Below, in pieces: positions 48,780 to 56,684 of a DNA stretch of 64,000 bases. The stretch is taken from NCBI RefSeq assembly GCF_009755605.1, contig NZ_WPNZ01000014.1, positions 1 to 64,000 of the forward strand, written 5' to 3'. A model generated the notes under the pieces. It worked only from the letters and a program-made list of their open reading frames with translations. It made no database searches and was not told the DNA's origin. The DNA is from Streptomyces typhae (lineage in GTDB: Bacteria > Actinomycetota > Actinomycetes > Streptomycetales > Streptomycetaceae). Every line of letters starts with the position of its first letter. Position 1 is the first letter of the stretch. The position numbers and the translations under genes are program-made.

Positions 48780-49010
48780 ACCTCGACAGCAACTCCAGGA
48801 TCCGCAGCGTCCTCAGTGTCCTCAGTGTCCGTATCTCTGACTCTTCCGACTCTTCCGACTGATCGTGCTTCTTCTGAGCCTCTGTGTCTCCGCGCTTGCC
48901 CGTACTGCCTGAACTGGTACGCACTACTGCCCGTACGGGCAGGTACCGCCACCCGTACTGCTGGATACTGCTGCCCGTGCTGGTCAGGTCTATCGCCCGT
49001 ACCAGTGGTG
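48780..49010. repeat. Short repeats in the cdgB leader
   Basis: TCCTCAGTGTCCTCAGTGTC and CTTCCGACTCTTCCGACT are followed by about six spaced CCCGTAC copies. Several could pair with each other in an RNA leader. No gene. Confidence 0.6.
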
Positions 49011-49143
49011 GTGCCGGTCGATGCTTCTTGAAACCGCCGTGCGTTTCTTCCCGCCCCGTCGCGCCTTCGTGCCCTCAGCGTCCGCGCCGTCTCCATGCCT
49101 GTCCGATTGCCACGGTCACTGAATCACAGCGAGCAGCTCACCC

Positions 49144-49158
49144 GGTACACAGGGTCAA
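49144..49158. promoter_or_regulatory. BldD-like box upstream of cdgB
   Basis: On the minus strand TTGACCCTGTGTACC fits the BldD box NTNACNC(A/T)GNGTNAN at every fixed position except one (C for A at position 14). It lies about 380 bases before the cdgB start; cdgB is a BldD target in Streptomyces. Confidence 0.72.
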
Positions 49159-49171
49159 CAAAATATGGGCC

Positions 49172-49189
49172 CTGTGACTCAAGTCACAG
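49172..49189. promoter_or_regulatory. Near-perfect inverted repeat upstream of cdgB
   Basis: CTGTGACTCAAGTCACAG has 8-base perfect arms around CA. It lies 13 bases from the BldD-like box, and one half (GTGACTC) resembles a BldD half-site. It could also serve the divergent flavin reductase gene. Confidence 0.6.
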
Positions 49190-49414
49190 GTGAGAGATCC
49201 GATTTGAGTTCCTGAATTGAGCCCAATTTGAGCTATGGCGGGGAGGGATTACCAGCTTTGGCCAAGGCGTTGCTCTGCGAGCCCCTGTCCGGGGCTGCGA
49301 TTCTCGCCGGTGCGCCATGGACCCACCCCGGCCCAACGGTGGACCTCGGTCCTAGGTCCACCCTAGGCCCGGAGGCCGATGCGGAACGTCAACCTCCGCA
49401 GTTAGCGTCGAAGC

Positions 49415-49990
49415 GTGGCTGCCGACCTGACCATGAAGACCCAGACCCTTCCCACCCCTCATCCTGTGGGGGTGAGCAACGACGAGTTCCGCGCCGCCAT
49501 GTCCCGCCTGGCGGCGGGCGTGGTCCTGGTGACGGCCCAAGAGCCCCCGCTGGACCCGGACGACCCCACGGCCCCCGGCGGCGAGGACGTCGGCATGACG
49601 GCGACCGCCTTCCTGTCCGTATCCCTTGACCCGCCCCTGGTCATGGTCAGCCTGCGCGAGGGCTCCCGCATGGACGACCTGCTGGCGGAGCAGCCTTTGT
49701 GGGCCGTGTCGGTCCTGTCGGAGAGCCAGCGGCACATCGCGGGCCGCTTCGCGATGAAGGGCCGCATCAGCGACCGCCTGCTCTTCGAGGACCTCCCCTA
49801 CGTGCGCGGCGAGACCGCTGGCGCCCCCCTGATGGGCGGCGCGCTCGCCACCCTCGAATGCCGCACGGAACAGACGGTGTCCGCGGGCGACCACACCCTG
49901 GTCATCGGCCGCGTACTGACAGCACAGCTCCCGAGCGCCGACGGCGGCCCGCTCCTGTACTTCAAGGGCCGCTACCGCCAGCTGGGCTGA
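49415..49990 (+). CDS. Flavin reductase-like FMN-binding protein
   Basis: A 191-residue split beta-barrel protein with FRAAMSRLAAGVVLVTAQEPP, MTATAFLSVSLDPPLVMVSLREGSRM, LWAVSVLSESQRHIAGRFA and the ending LLYFKGRYRQL, as in HpaC/ActVB-like flavin reductases. It would supply reduced FMN to a two-component oxygenase, or act as an oxidoreductase. No oxygenase lies nearby. The GTG at 49415 is chosen; ATG at 49433 is an alternative. Divergent from cdgB. Confidence 0.88.
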   Translation: MAADLTMKTQTLPTPHPVGVSNDEFRAAMSRLAAGVVLVTAQEPPLDPDDPTAPGGEDVGMTATAFLSVSLDPPLVMVSLREGSRMDDLLAEQPLWAVSVLSESQRHIAGRFAMKGRISDRLLFEDLPYVRGETAGAPLMGGALATLECRTEQTVSAGDHTLVIGRVLTAQLPSADGGPLLYFKGRYRQLG

Positions 49991-50033
49991 CCCCCGCCCG
50001 CCCCCGCCGAACCACCGCACGAGGGCCCTGCCA

Positions 50034-50468
50034 CTATCCCCAGCCCTTCCCCGACCGCCCCTGCTTGGTCTCCCCGCGCCGCTTCTTCTCCCGCAGCCGC
50101 CGCTCGTTGATCCCGCGCGGGATGCGGGTGGCCCTGCGCGGCTTGGGCGGCGGAGCCGTGGCCTCCGCCAACAGGGAGGCAAGTCGGGTGGCGGCCATCT
50201 CCCTGTTCCGCCACTGCGAGCGGTGCTCGCTCGCCCGTACGCTGACGACACCGTCCACGAGCCGGGACGCCAGCCGCTCCAGCGCCCGCTCCTTCCACAC
50301 CTCCGGCAAGGCCTCCGTGCGCGCGAGATCGAAGCGCAGCTCGACCTGCGAGTCACTGGTGTTGACGTGCTGCCCGCCAGGCCCGGAGGAGCGCGAGAAA
50401 CGCCACATCAACTCGGCCTCTGGCAGCGAGACGGAGCCACGGATGACGTAAGGGCGGTGACCTGACAT
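50034..50468 (-). CDS. arfB: Alternative ribosome-rescue factor ArfB
   Basis: A 144-residue release-factor-like protein with GGQ loop in SGPGGQHVNTSDS near residues 28-40 and a basic C-terminal tail (RRLREKKRRGETKQGR) that enters the empty mRNA channel. It hydrolyses peptidyl-tRNA on stalled ribosomes without a stop codon. Length fits ArfB/YaeJ (about 140). The ATG at 50468 is chosen over ATG 50477, three codons earlier; neither has a clear ribosome site. No partner nearby. Confidence 0.93.
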   Translation of the reverse strand: MSGHRPYVIRGSVSLPEAELMWRFSRSSGPGGQHVNTSDSQVELRFDLARTEALPEVWKERALERLASRLVDGVVSVRASEHRSQWRNREMAATRLASLLAEATAPPPKPRRATRIPRGINERRLREKKRRGETKQGRSGKGWG

Positions 50469-50693
50469 GTGCACCATGGTCCCGCGTGTGCACACCTCCG
50501 TCACCTGCTTTTCAGCAGTGATGCACCACATACGGAGACCCGAGTAAAGAAAGTAAAGACAGTCTCCGGCATATGGAACCTTCGATACCCCCCTCGGCGT
50601 TCATAGGGATGTCGGTAGCTTCGTCCCAGCACGAAGCCCGAAGGTACCTACGTACTACTCGGCTGTACTCACGCTAGGAAGGGACTCCCAACA

Positions 50694-51269
50694 ATGGCTG
50701 TAAGCCTGTCCAAGGGCGGCAACGTCTCGCTCACCAAGGAGGCACCGGGTCTGACCGCCGTCACGGTCGGCCTCGGCTGGGACGTCCGCACCACCACGGG
50801 CACCGACTTCGACCTGGACGCCTCCGCCATCGCGGTGAACCCCCAGGGCAAGGTCTACTCGGACGCCCACTTCGTCTTCTTCAACAACAAGGCGACCCCG
50901 GACCAGACCATCGTCCACACCGGCGACAACGTCACCGGCCAGGGCGAGGGCGACGACGAGCAGATCAACGTCAACCTCGCGGGCCTCCCCGCCGACGTCG
51001 AGAAGATCGTCTTCCCGGTCTCCATCTACGACGCCGAGAACCGCTCGCAGAACTTCGGCCAGGTCCGCAACGCGTTCATCCGCATCGTGAACCAGGCCGG
51101 CGGCACCGAGATCGCCCGCTACGACCTCTCCGAGGACGCCGCCACCGAGACCGCCATGGTCTTCGGCGAGTTGTACCGCAACGGCGCCGAGTGGAAGTTC
51201 CGCGCCGTCGGCCAGGGCTACGCGTCCGGCCTCGTCGGCATCGCTCAGGACTTCGGCGTCAACGTCTGA
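50694..51269 (+). CDS. TerD-family tellurite-resistance/stress protein
   Basis: A 191-residue calcium-binding beta-sandwich. Marks: MAVSLSKGGNVSLTKEAPGL, LGWDVRTTTGTDFDLDASA, HTGDNVTGQGEGDDEQINVNL (calcium loop) and FVRIVN-like FIRIVNQAGGTEIARYDLSEDAATETAMVFGELYR. TerD proteins are commonly linked to tellurite, phage and oxidative stress resistance; Streptomyces carry many scattered copies. AGGAAGGGA lies before the ATG. Single gene with a strong terminator. Confidence 0.94.
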   Translation: MAVSLSKGGNVSLTKEAPGLTAVTVGLGWDVRTTTGTDFDLDASAIAVNPQGKVYSDAHFVFFNNKATPDQTIVHTGDNVTGQGEGDDEQINVNLAGLPADVEKIVFPVSIYDAENRSQNFGQVRNAFIRIVNQAGGTEIARYDLSEDAATETAMVFGELYRNGAEWKFRAVGQGYASGLVGIAQDFGVNV

Positions 51270-51317
51270 GGTTCCACCGAGTAGTTGAAAGCCCCGGTAT
51301 CTCCGAGCCGGGCAACT

Positions 51318-51353
51318 GAAGGGCCCCGGCCGGGCAACTGGTCGGGGCCCTTC
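51318..51353 (+). terminator. Terminator after the terD-like gene
   Basis: GAAGGGCCCCGGCC and GGTCGGGGCCCTTC-type arms (51318-51353) form an 11-pair GC stem (GAAGGGCCCCG with CGGGGCCCTTC) followed by TTCC. Confidence 0.87.
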
Positions 51354-51661
51354 CGCGTTCCCGCCCGCACCCTTGCTGCGTCGCTGGCCCGCACCCCGCT
51401 GCCTTGCGGGCCCCGCCCTCAAGGGCCCCGCCCTCGCTGACCCTCGCCTTCACGGCCTCCCAGCCTCCCGGCCTCCCGGCTGTCTTCCCTCGGCCCGCTG
51501 CGCGCTCGGCAGCCCACTTGGCGATCTTGGTGTTATTCCGCCGCCTCTACTATTCTGGAAACACAACTAGTCGAGAAGTGCAGCGACGGCTGCCGCCGAT
51601 ACGACTACGCCGACGAGTACAGAGCACCGAGAGCCGTTATCAAGCAAGAGGGGGAGTAGTC

Positions 51662-52051
51662 ATGGGAGCCGCGCATGTCCATACCGCCTGGACCCGTGCC
51701 GCTCTCCCCCTCTGTCTCCTCGGCATTTTCGACACCGAGGAGAAGAGCTACGGCTACGCCTTGCTCAGCCGCCTCACCGATGTCGGCATCGACGGCGTGA
51801 AGGCCGCGACCCTGTACCCGGCCCTCACCCGCCTCGAAGAGGAAGGCGCCGTCGAGATCGAGTGGGGCGCCGGCGAGGGCGGACCCGGCCGCAAGTACTA
51901 CCGGATCACTGACGCAGGGCGTGTCCGCCTGCGCCGCGACCGCGCCGCATGGGCAGCGTTTGCCAGCACGGTCGCCTCACTGACCAGAGCCGACGAACAG
52001 GACGCGGCCCCTTCCCCGGCACCCACCGGGGAAGGGGAGGACCAAGCTTGA
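51662..52051 (+). CDS. PadR-family transcriptional regulator
   Basis: A 129-residue regulator with the PadR winged helix: LPLCLLGIFDTEEKSYGYALLSRL, GVKAATLYPALTRLEEEGAVEIEW, RKYYRITDAGRVRL and a C-terminal helix for dimers. The ATG at 51662 follows GAGGGGGAG. It is followed after 16 bases by a membrane protein gene, the usual target of such pairs, where PadR represses its own operon. The A/T-rich stretch CTACTATTCTGGAAACACAA (51546-51565) upstream is a likely promoter/operator. Confidence 0.92.
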   Translation: MGAAHVHTAWTRAALPLCLLGIFDTEEKSYGYALLSRLTDVGIDGVKAATLYPALTRLEEEGAVEIEWGAGEGGPGRKYYRITDAGRVRLRRDRAAWAAFASTVASLTRADEQDAAPSPAPTGEGEDQA

Positions 52052-52067
52052 CCAAGGGGGAACCGCC

Positions 52068-53288
52068 ATGACCAAGCACCACGACCAGAGCCTTCACCAG
52101 ACCCAAACCTCGAACCCGGCTCCGGAGCAACCGTCCGACTCGGCTTCCGACTCGGCTCCGGATCACGCCCCGACGGCGGATCGAGAGCGCACGCGCAAGC
52201 CGACTCGTTGGGGACGCGGGAAGCCGAAGCCGGTTCGGGAGTACAAGCCGAAGCTGACGTGGGAGCGCAAGGAGGACGAGGTTTGGGCCGCCTCCCTGGA
52301 AGTACGCCTCGTCCTCGACCACGACGCACCCGCCGGTCTGGCCGACCAGGTCCTCATCGAGGTCCATGAGATCGTCCGCGAGGAAGGACGACCCGCCCTC
52401 GAACTCTTCGGCGCTTCCGAGGCCTACGCCCAGGTCGTCGCCGACGAACGCATCACCGAGGAACACCGTGCCCGTGTCGACGCCCACGGAATGACCCCCG
52501 GCGAGCGTCTCTCCGCCGCCTTCGTCTCGTTCGGTGTGGCCGGGTTCTTCTTCTGCGCCTTGGAATGGCTAAGGGGCGGGCTGTGGGTCGGCATCAGCTG
52601 GCCCGCTGTCACCTTGACCGTGATGATCGTCCTGGCCGTCGCGTTGAGCTCACTGGCCGTCGTCGCCCGAGCCGCCGGGCTGGTCCGGGGCGCTCTGTGG
52701 TTTGCGGCCGCCACCGTCGCCACGGTGTGTGCGGGTATCGGCGCCACTGCTGCGGTTCCCGACGGGCAACTCTTCACCGTGCCCGCTCCCGTCCTGATGC
52801 TGGCCTGCTTGGCGGGCATCGCGGCCGCCGTACGGTTTCCCGACGCCACCATCGACAGGTGGTTCGCGAAGAACCCCACCGACAGCGACGACGATGCCTG
52901 GTTCGCCCGTCTCGACGGTCTACTGCGTGGGCGCCACGCCATGTCCGCAGCACAGGCCGACGGCCACGTCCGCGAGGCCCGCCACCACCTCGCGTCGGCG
53001 CCCGGCGAAGCTGGCGCCGTGGATGTCTTCGGTGATGTCGAGGTCTACGCCCTTCGCCTGGCCGAGGGCCCCAGCCGCACCCGCCGCTTCGCCCGGCGCC
53101 AGTTCTACGGCTCGTGCGTACTCACCGTCTCTCTCACGATCCTGCTGATCGACAACCTGACCGACCCCGGCTCCTCCCCCTTCTGGCTCGCCGTCAACAC
53201 CGGTGCGCTCGGTGCTGCGCTCTGGTCCCTTGTCACCGAGTGGCGCCGCTCCACCGCCCCCGACACCCCCACCCACACCCACCACTGA
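52068..53288 (+). CDS. Membrane protein coupled to PadR
   Basis: A 406-residue protein. A hydrophilic 70-residue Ser/Asp/Arg/Lys N-terminus is followed by a helical domain with repeated charged pairs (VRLVLDHDAPAGLADQVLIEVHEIV), then five or so membrane helices (about 150-168, 175-200, 205-225, 235-260, then 355-395) and an Ala-rich His/Asp loop. I know no named family. Context (PadR 16 bases upstream) suggests an inducible stress or efflux-like function, as in related PadR-linked membrane proteins. GGGGGAACC lies before the ATG. Confidence 0.78.
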   Translation: MTKHHDQSLHQTQTSNPAPEQPSDSASDSAPDHAPTADRERTRKPTRWGRGKPKPVREYKPKLTWERKEDEVWAASLEVRLVLDHDAPAGLADQVLIEVHEIVREEGRPALELFGASEAYAQVVADERITEEHRARVDAHGMTPGERLSAAFVSFGVAGFFFCALEWLRGGLWVGISWPAVTLTVMIVLAVALSSLAVVARAAGLVRGALWFAAATVATVCAGIGATAAVPDGQLFTVPAPVLMLACLAGIAAAVRFPDATIDRWFAKNPTDSDDDAWFARLDGLLRGRHAMSAAQADGHVREARHHLASAPGEAGAVDVFGDVEVYALRLAEGPSRTRRFARRQFYGSCVLTVSLTILLIDNLTDPGSSPFWLAVNTGALGAALWSLVTEWRRSTAPDTPTHTHH

Positions 53289-53379
53289 GGCGTCCACCTC
53301 CGCAGCGCGCGACCGTCCCGCCAGACAGTCACCCGAAAACAACGCGTATCGGGCCGAGCGTGCGGTTAGCCTGCGCCAC

Positions 53380-53904
53380 ATGATCCTCGAACAGCTCCCC
53401 GCCTTCACCAACGGCACCGAAGCCGGTGATCTGCCCGGTCCCCTCCTCACCGAGCTAACGGCCCTCTACGCCTCCAACCACGAGTTCTTCGCCCTCAGTG
53501 GCGACTTCCCCGACGCCCACGACATCAGAGCCGAACAGGTCGCCACGGCTCTCGCCGACGAACTCGCCCAGCCGAGCGCCGAAGTGCTCCTGGGGCGTTC
53601 CGAGGGGCGTCTCGTCGGCGTCGTCGTCACCCTCACTCGTCATCCAGACCCGGCCGATCCCGACCCCTGGATCGCTCTCCTCCTGGTAGACGCCCAGGTG
53701 CACCGCACCGGAATCGGAAAGAAGCTGGCAGCCGCCATCGAACAGCGCTTCCGCACGGCAGGCCGCACCGGCGTCCGTCTAGCTGTCCTCGACAACAACC
53801 CGAAGGGCCTCGCCTTCTGGACCGCCCTCGGCTACGAAGTGATCGACCACCGCAAAGACCTTGAACTCGGCCGTCCTTGCGCGGTACTGCGCAAGCCGCT
53901 CTGA
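53380..53904 (+). CDS. GNAT acetyltransferase
   Basis: A 174-residue N-acetyltransferase: ALLLVDAQVHRTGIGKKLAAAIEQRF is the acetyl-CoA motif A, followed by LAVLDNNPKGLAFWTALGYEVIDHR (motif B). The N-terminal half is helical with EGRLVGVVVTLTRHP. Substrate unknown. The ATG at 53380 has no strong ribosome site. It lies 91 bases after the membrane gene and may be a separate transcript. Followed by a G-rich spacer. Confidence 0.86.
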   Translation: MILEQLPAFTNGTEAGDLPGPLLTELTALYASNHEFFALSGDFPDAHDIRAEQVATALADELAQPSAEVLLGRSEGRLVGVVVTLTRHPDPADPDPWIALLLVDAQVHRTGIGKKLAAAIEQRFRTAGRTGVRLAVLDNNPKGLAFWTALGYEVIDHRKDLELGRPCAVLRKPL

Positions 53905-54206
53905 ATCCTCTTAGGCACGCGCCGACGAAGGGGCGGCGAAGGGGCGTGGGATGCCAGGTGAGGCGAGGGCAAGGGTGAGGGTGGGGGTGGGGGTGAGGTC
54001 GCCGCGGACTGCGGGGAGGGGACGGGCGCTGCCGGGGACTTTCTTCGCGCCGAAGGCGTCGCTTTCGTCCCCGCCCCCCACCCGCTTCAACTGCTACCCG
54101 ATGCAATTGTCAAAGAACAGTGCCTCACACCGGGTTCCCGATGTCGACGGGCCGCGCACGAGCACCGCAGATTTCGAAGACCGAGCGATCAATCACGCTT
54201 CCCCCA
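53905..54206. other. Intergenic region with GGGTGAGG runs
   Basis: About 300 bases without a gene. A run of GGTGAGGGTGGGGGTGGGGG (53974-53993) has G-tracts that could form a G-quadruplex on the plus strand. It ends in an A/T-richer segment before the M1 peptidase stop. Confidence 0.6.
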
Positions 54207-55688
54207 TTACGGGTTGTCAGGCTTTCCCTCTCCGTAGAGCCAGTCCGCCCACACCCGCTTCAGTTCCTCGCGCGACTTGTCATCTCCCGCATGCTTCTCG
54301 ACATATGCCGTGAAGTCCTTGGTGTTCGCGTTGCTGTGGCGATAGGTATTCAACCAACCTTGGATGATGTCGTAGAAGGTTTCGTCGCCGACGGTTTCGC
54401 GAATCTTGTGGATCACCATCCCGCCCCGGTCGTACACGGGAGCGTCCGAGATGCTGGCTGCGTCCGATTGCCTGGCCGGCGGGAAGGCCCAGATCGCTTC
54501 GTTGTCCGCCTTCGACTCGTAGTACTCGCCTTCATAGAGCGCGTCGAAGGTGTCCTGTGCGCTGTCGCCGCCGTTGTCCTCCTCCCACAGCCACTCCGCG
54601 TAGGTCGCGAAACCTTCGTTGAGCCACATGTCCTGCCACGACTTCGGGGTGACCGAATTGCCGAACCACTGGTGGGCCAGTTCGTGGACGAGGGTGGACG
54701 CGTCGGCGGCCTCGACGGGGAACACCGGTTTCGTCTGCGTCTCCAGGGCATACCCCAAGTCCACCCGGCCGTCGACGATCGCGCCCGTCGAGGAGAACGG
54801 GTAGTCGCCGAAGTTGAGCTCAGCCCAGTCCATGATCTCGGGGATCTTCGCTAGGACTTTCTCTGTCTTCTCATACTTGCCCTCCGGGAGCGTCGGGTCG
54901 ATTGCCGTGAACACCGGGATACCGGAGTTCGCCTTCGACGTCATCGACTTCTTCGTGTCGTACTCCCCGATCGCCAGTGTCGCCAGATAGCTGGCCATGG
55001 GTTCGGCGGTGTGCCAGGCGAACGTGGTGCGGCCGTTCGTCGTTGTCTCTTTCGTCAGCTCACCGTTGGAGATGGCCTGCAGTCCCTTGGGAACGGTGAT
55101 CTGTATGTCGTAGGCGGCCTTGTCGCTCGGGTGGTTGTTGCTGGGGAACCAGGCCATGGAGCCAGCCGGTTCGCCGACTGCGAGGGCGCTCTTGTCTCCC
55201 TTCAGCCAGCCTTCTTTGGAGCCGTCCGCGTCCGTGACGGTCTGCGGAGCGCCGGAGTAGCGGACGGTCGCGCGGAATTTCTCACCCCGATCGAGGCCGT
55301 TGCGTGGGCGAACGGTCAGCTCGTCACCGGAGCGGTTGAAGCGGGCCTTCTTGCCTTCGACGGTGACGTCCTTGACCTTCAGGCCCTTGAGGTCGAGGTT
55401 GAAGGCACTGAGGTTCTTGGTGGCCCGAGCCGTGATCTCCGCTGCGCCAGTGAGGTGGTGGGACTCGGGGTCGTAGCCGAGGGTCAGGCCGTAGTGCGCC
55501 ACGTCGTACCCCCCATTGCCGAGTTCCGGGAAGAAGGGGTCGCGGACGCCTGCGGCGCCGGGAGTGCCATCCGCACTACTGCTGGTGCAGCCTGCGACGG
55601 CGGTGAGTGTCAGGGCGGCGAGTACGGCGGGGGCGGTGCGTCGGGCGCGGAGCCCCCTGGTCAGAGGGGCGGTGGCTCGGTAGTTCAC
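54207..55688 (-). CDS. M1-family zinc metallopeptidase lipoprotein
   Basis: A 493-residue exported aminopeptidase-like enzyme. The signal peptide ends in lipobox AVAGC (about 24-28). The N-terminal beta domain covers about 45-240; the catalytic domain has DLGYALETQ in place of the GAMEN exopeptidase motif and HELAHQW...NEGFATYAEW zinc motifs (His334, His338, Glu357 approximately). Tyr in YDRGGMVIHK fits the catalytic Tyr. It lacks the long C-terminal domain of PepN, as is usual in secreted actinobacterial M1 enzymes. The GTG at 55688 is chosen. Confidence 0.92.
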   Translation of the reverse strand: MNYRATAPLTRGLRARRTAPAVLAALTLTAVAGCTSSSADGTPGAAGVRDPFFPELGNGGYDVAHYGLTLGYDPESHHLTGAAEITARATKNLSAFNLDLKGLKVKDVTVEGKKARFNRSGDELTVRPRNGLDRGEKFRATVRYSGAPQTVTDADGSKEGWLKGDKSALAVGEPAGSMAWFPSNNHPSDKAAYDIQITVPKGLQAISNGELTKETTTNGRTTFAWHTAEPMASYLATLAIGEYDTKKSMTSKANSGIPVFTAIDPTLPEGKYEKTEKVLAKIPEIMDWAELNFGDYPFSSTGAIVDGRVDLGYALETQTKPVFPVEAADASTLVHELAHQWFGNSVTPKSWQDMWLNEGFATYAEWLWEEDNGGDSAQDTFDALYEGEYYESKADNEAIWAFPPARQSDAASISDAPVYDRGGMVIHKIRETVGDETFYDIIQGWLNTYRHSNANTKDFTAYVEKHAGDDKSREELKRVWADWLYGEGKPDNP

Positions 55689-55856
55689 CTCGGTGATCCT
55701 ATGACCACCGCCTCGTGATTCCTCGGGCCAGGGGCGCCGGTCGGTGACGACGCGTCCAGTTGTCTGCTCACCCGGCTGCCAGGTCATTCCGGCTACCAGG
55801 TCACCCGGCTGCTCCGTCAGCGGGGATTCGCGGCGGTCGGCGTCGGGCAGCGTCGG

Positions 55857-56423
55857 TCAGCGGCTGAGTATGGCCGCGCCCGCCTTGGCGAACTTCTCGT
55901 CCAGGTCCCCGCTCGGCGCACCCGCCACGCCTATGCCCGCGATCGGGGCGCCCTTGGCAGTAATGGGGGTGGCCCCCGCGAGGAACAGCGTGCCCGGGAT
56001 GTCCTTCAGGTTCGGAGCCTGCTGGAGCCGCTTGGCGAGCTCGGAGGTGGGGGCGTTCCACGACACGGCCGTGTAGGCCTTCCGCTCTGCGGACTCGTAC
56101 GACTGCGGGCCGGCACCGTCTCCACGCAGCGTGACGATTGTGTTGCCGTTGCGATCGACGACGGCCACCGTCACCCGCTGGTTCTCCTTCTTCGCGGCGT
56201 CCAGCGCAGCTTGGGCGGCCTTGGTCGCCGCGGCCACCGAGAGGTGCGTGGAGGCGGTGAGGTTCCGGCTGCCCGCGTCCGCGGTCACTGCGGCCTTGGC
56301 GGCAGCGTCCGGCGTACCCGCCGTGGCGGAGACCGTGCCGAACGTGGCCGCGCCTACCGTGGCAAGGGCGGCGGCCATGGTCACGAAACGGGCGCGCGGG
56401 GAGAACTGCTTCATCGACTTCAT
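55857..56423 (-). CDS. hbpS: Secreted haem-binding redox sensor HbpS
   Basis: A 188-residue exported GlcG/HbpS-family protein. Signal segment about 12-35 (ARFVTMAAALATVGAATFGTVSATAG), then LSVAAATKAAQAALDAAKKENQRVTVAVVDRNGNTIVTLRGDGAGPQSYESAERKAYTAVSW, the core of HbpS, and FLAGATPITAKGAPIAGIGVAGAPSGDLDEKFAKAG. In S. reticuli HbpS binds haem outside the cell and controls the SenS kinase during iron-linked oxidative stress. It lies divergent from senS here, as expected. AGGAG lies before the ATG. Confidence 0.92.
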   Translation of the reverse strand: MKSMKQFSPRARFVTMAAALATVGAATFGTVSATAGTPDAAAKAAVTADAGSRNLTASTHLSVAAATKAAQAALDAAKKENQRVTVAVVDRNGNTIVTLRGDGAGPQSYESAERKAYTAVSWNAPTSELAKRLQQAPNLKDIPGTLFLAGATPITAKGAPIAGIGVAGAPSGDLDEKFAKAGAAILSR

Positions 56424-56684
56424 GTCCGTTGACTCCTGTACGAGTGCGCTCTGTCACGAGCAAGCGGCGAGCTGATCCCGCCACGCAATCCATCGTCCGG
56501 CCCTCGCCCGGCCCTTCCCGTCGGCGTTCCGGCTGCCTGCCGGGCGCGCTTCGGATGACGGCCGTGTCAACCGATTGGATGACCCGGTTGCGCGACGCCG
56601 AGGGCCAGAATGGAGGAGTCTTCCCAGTTCAAGCGCGTGTGTCCGCACGTTCGAGCAAGAGAGCGGGCCGGAAAGGAGGCCAGC

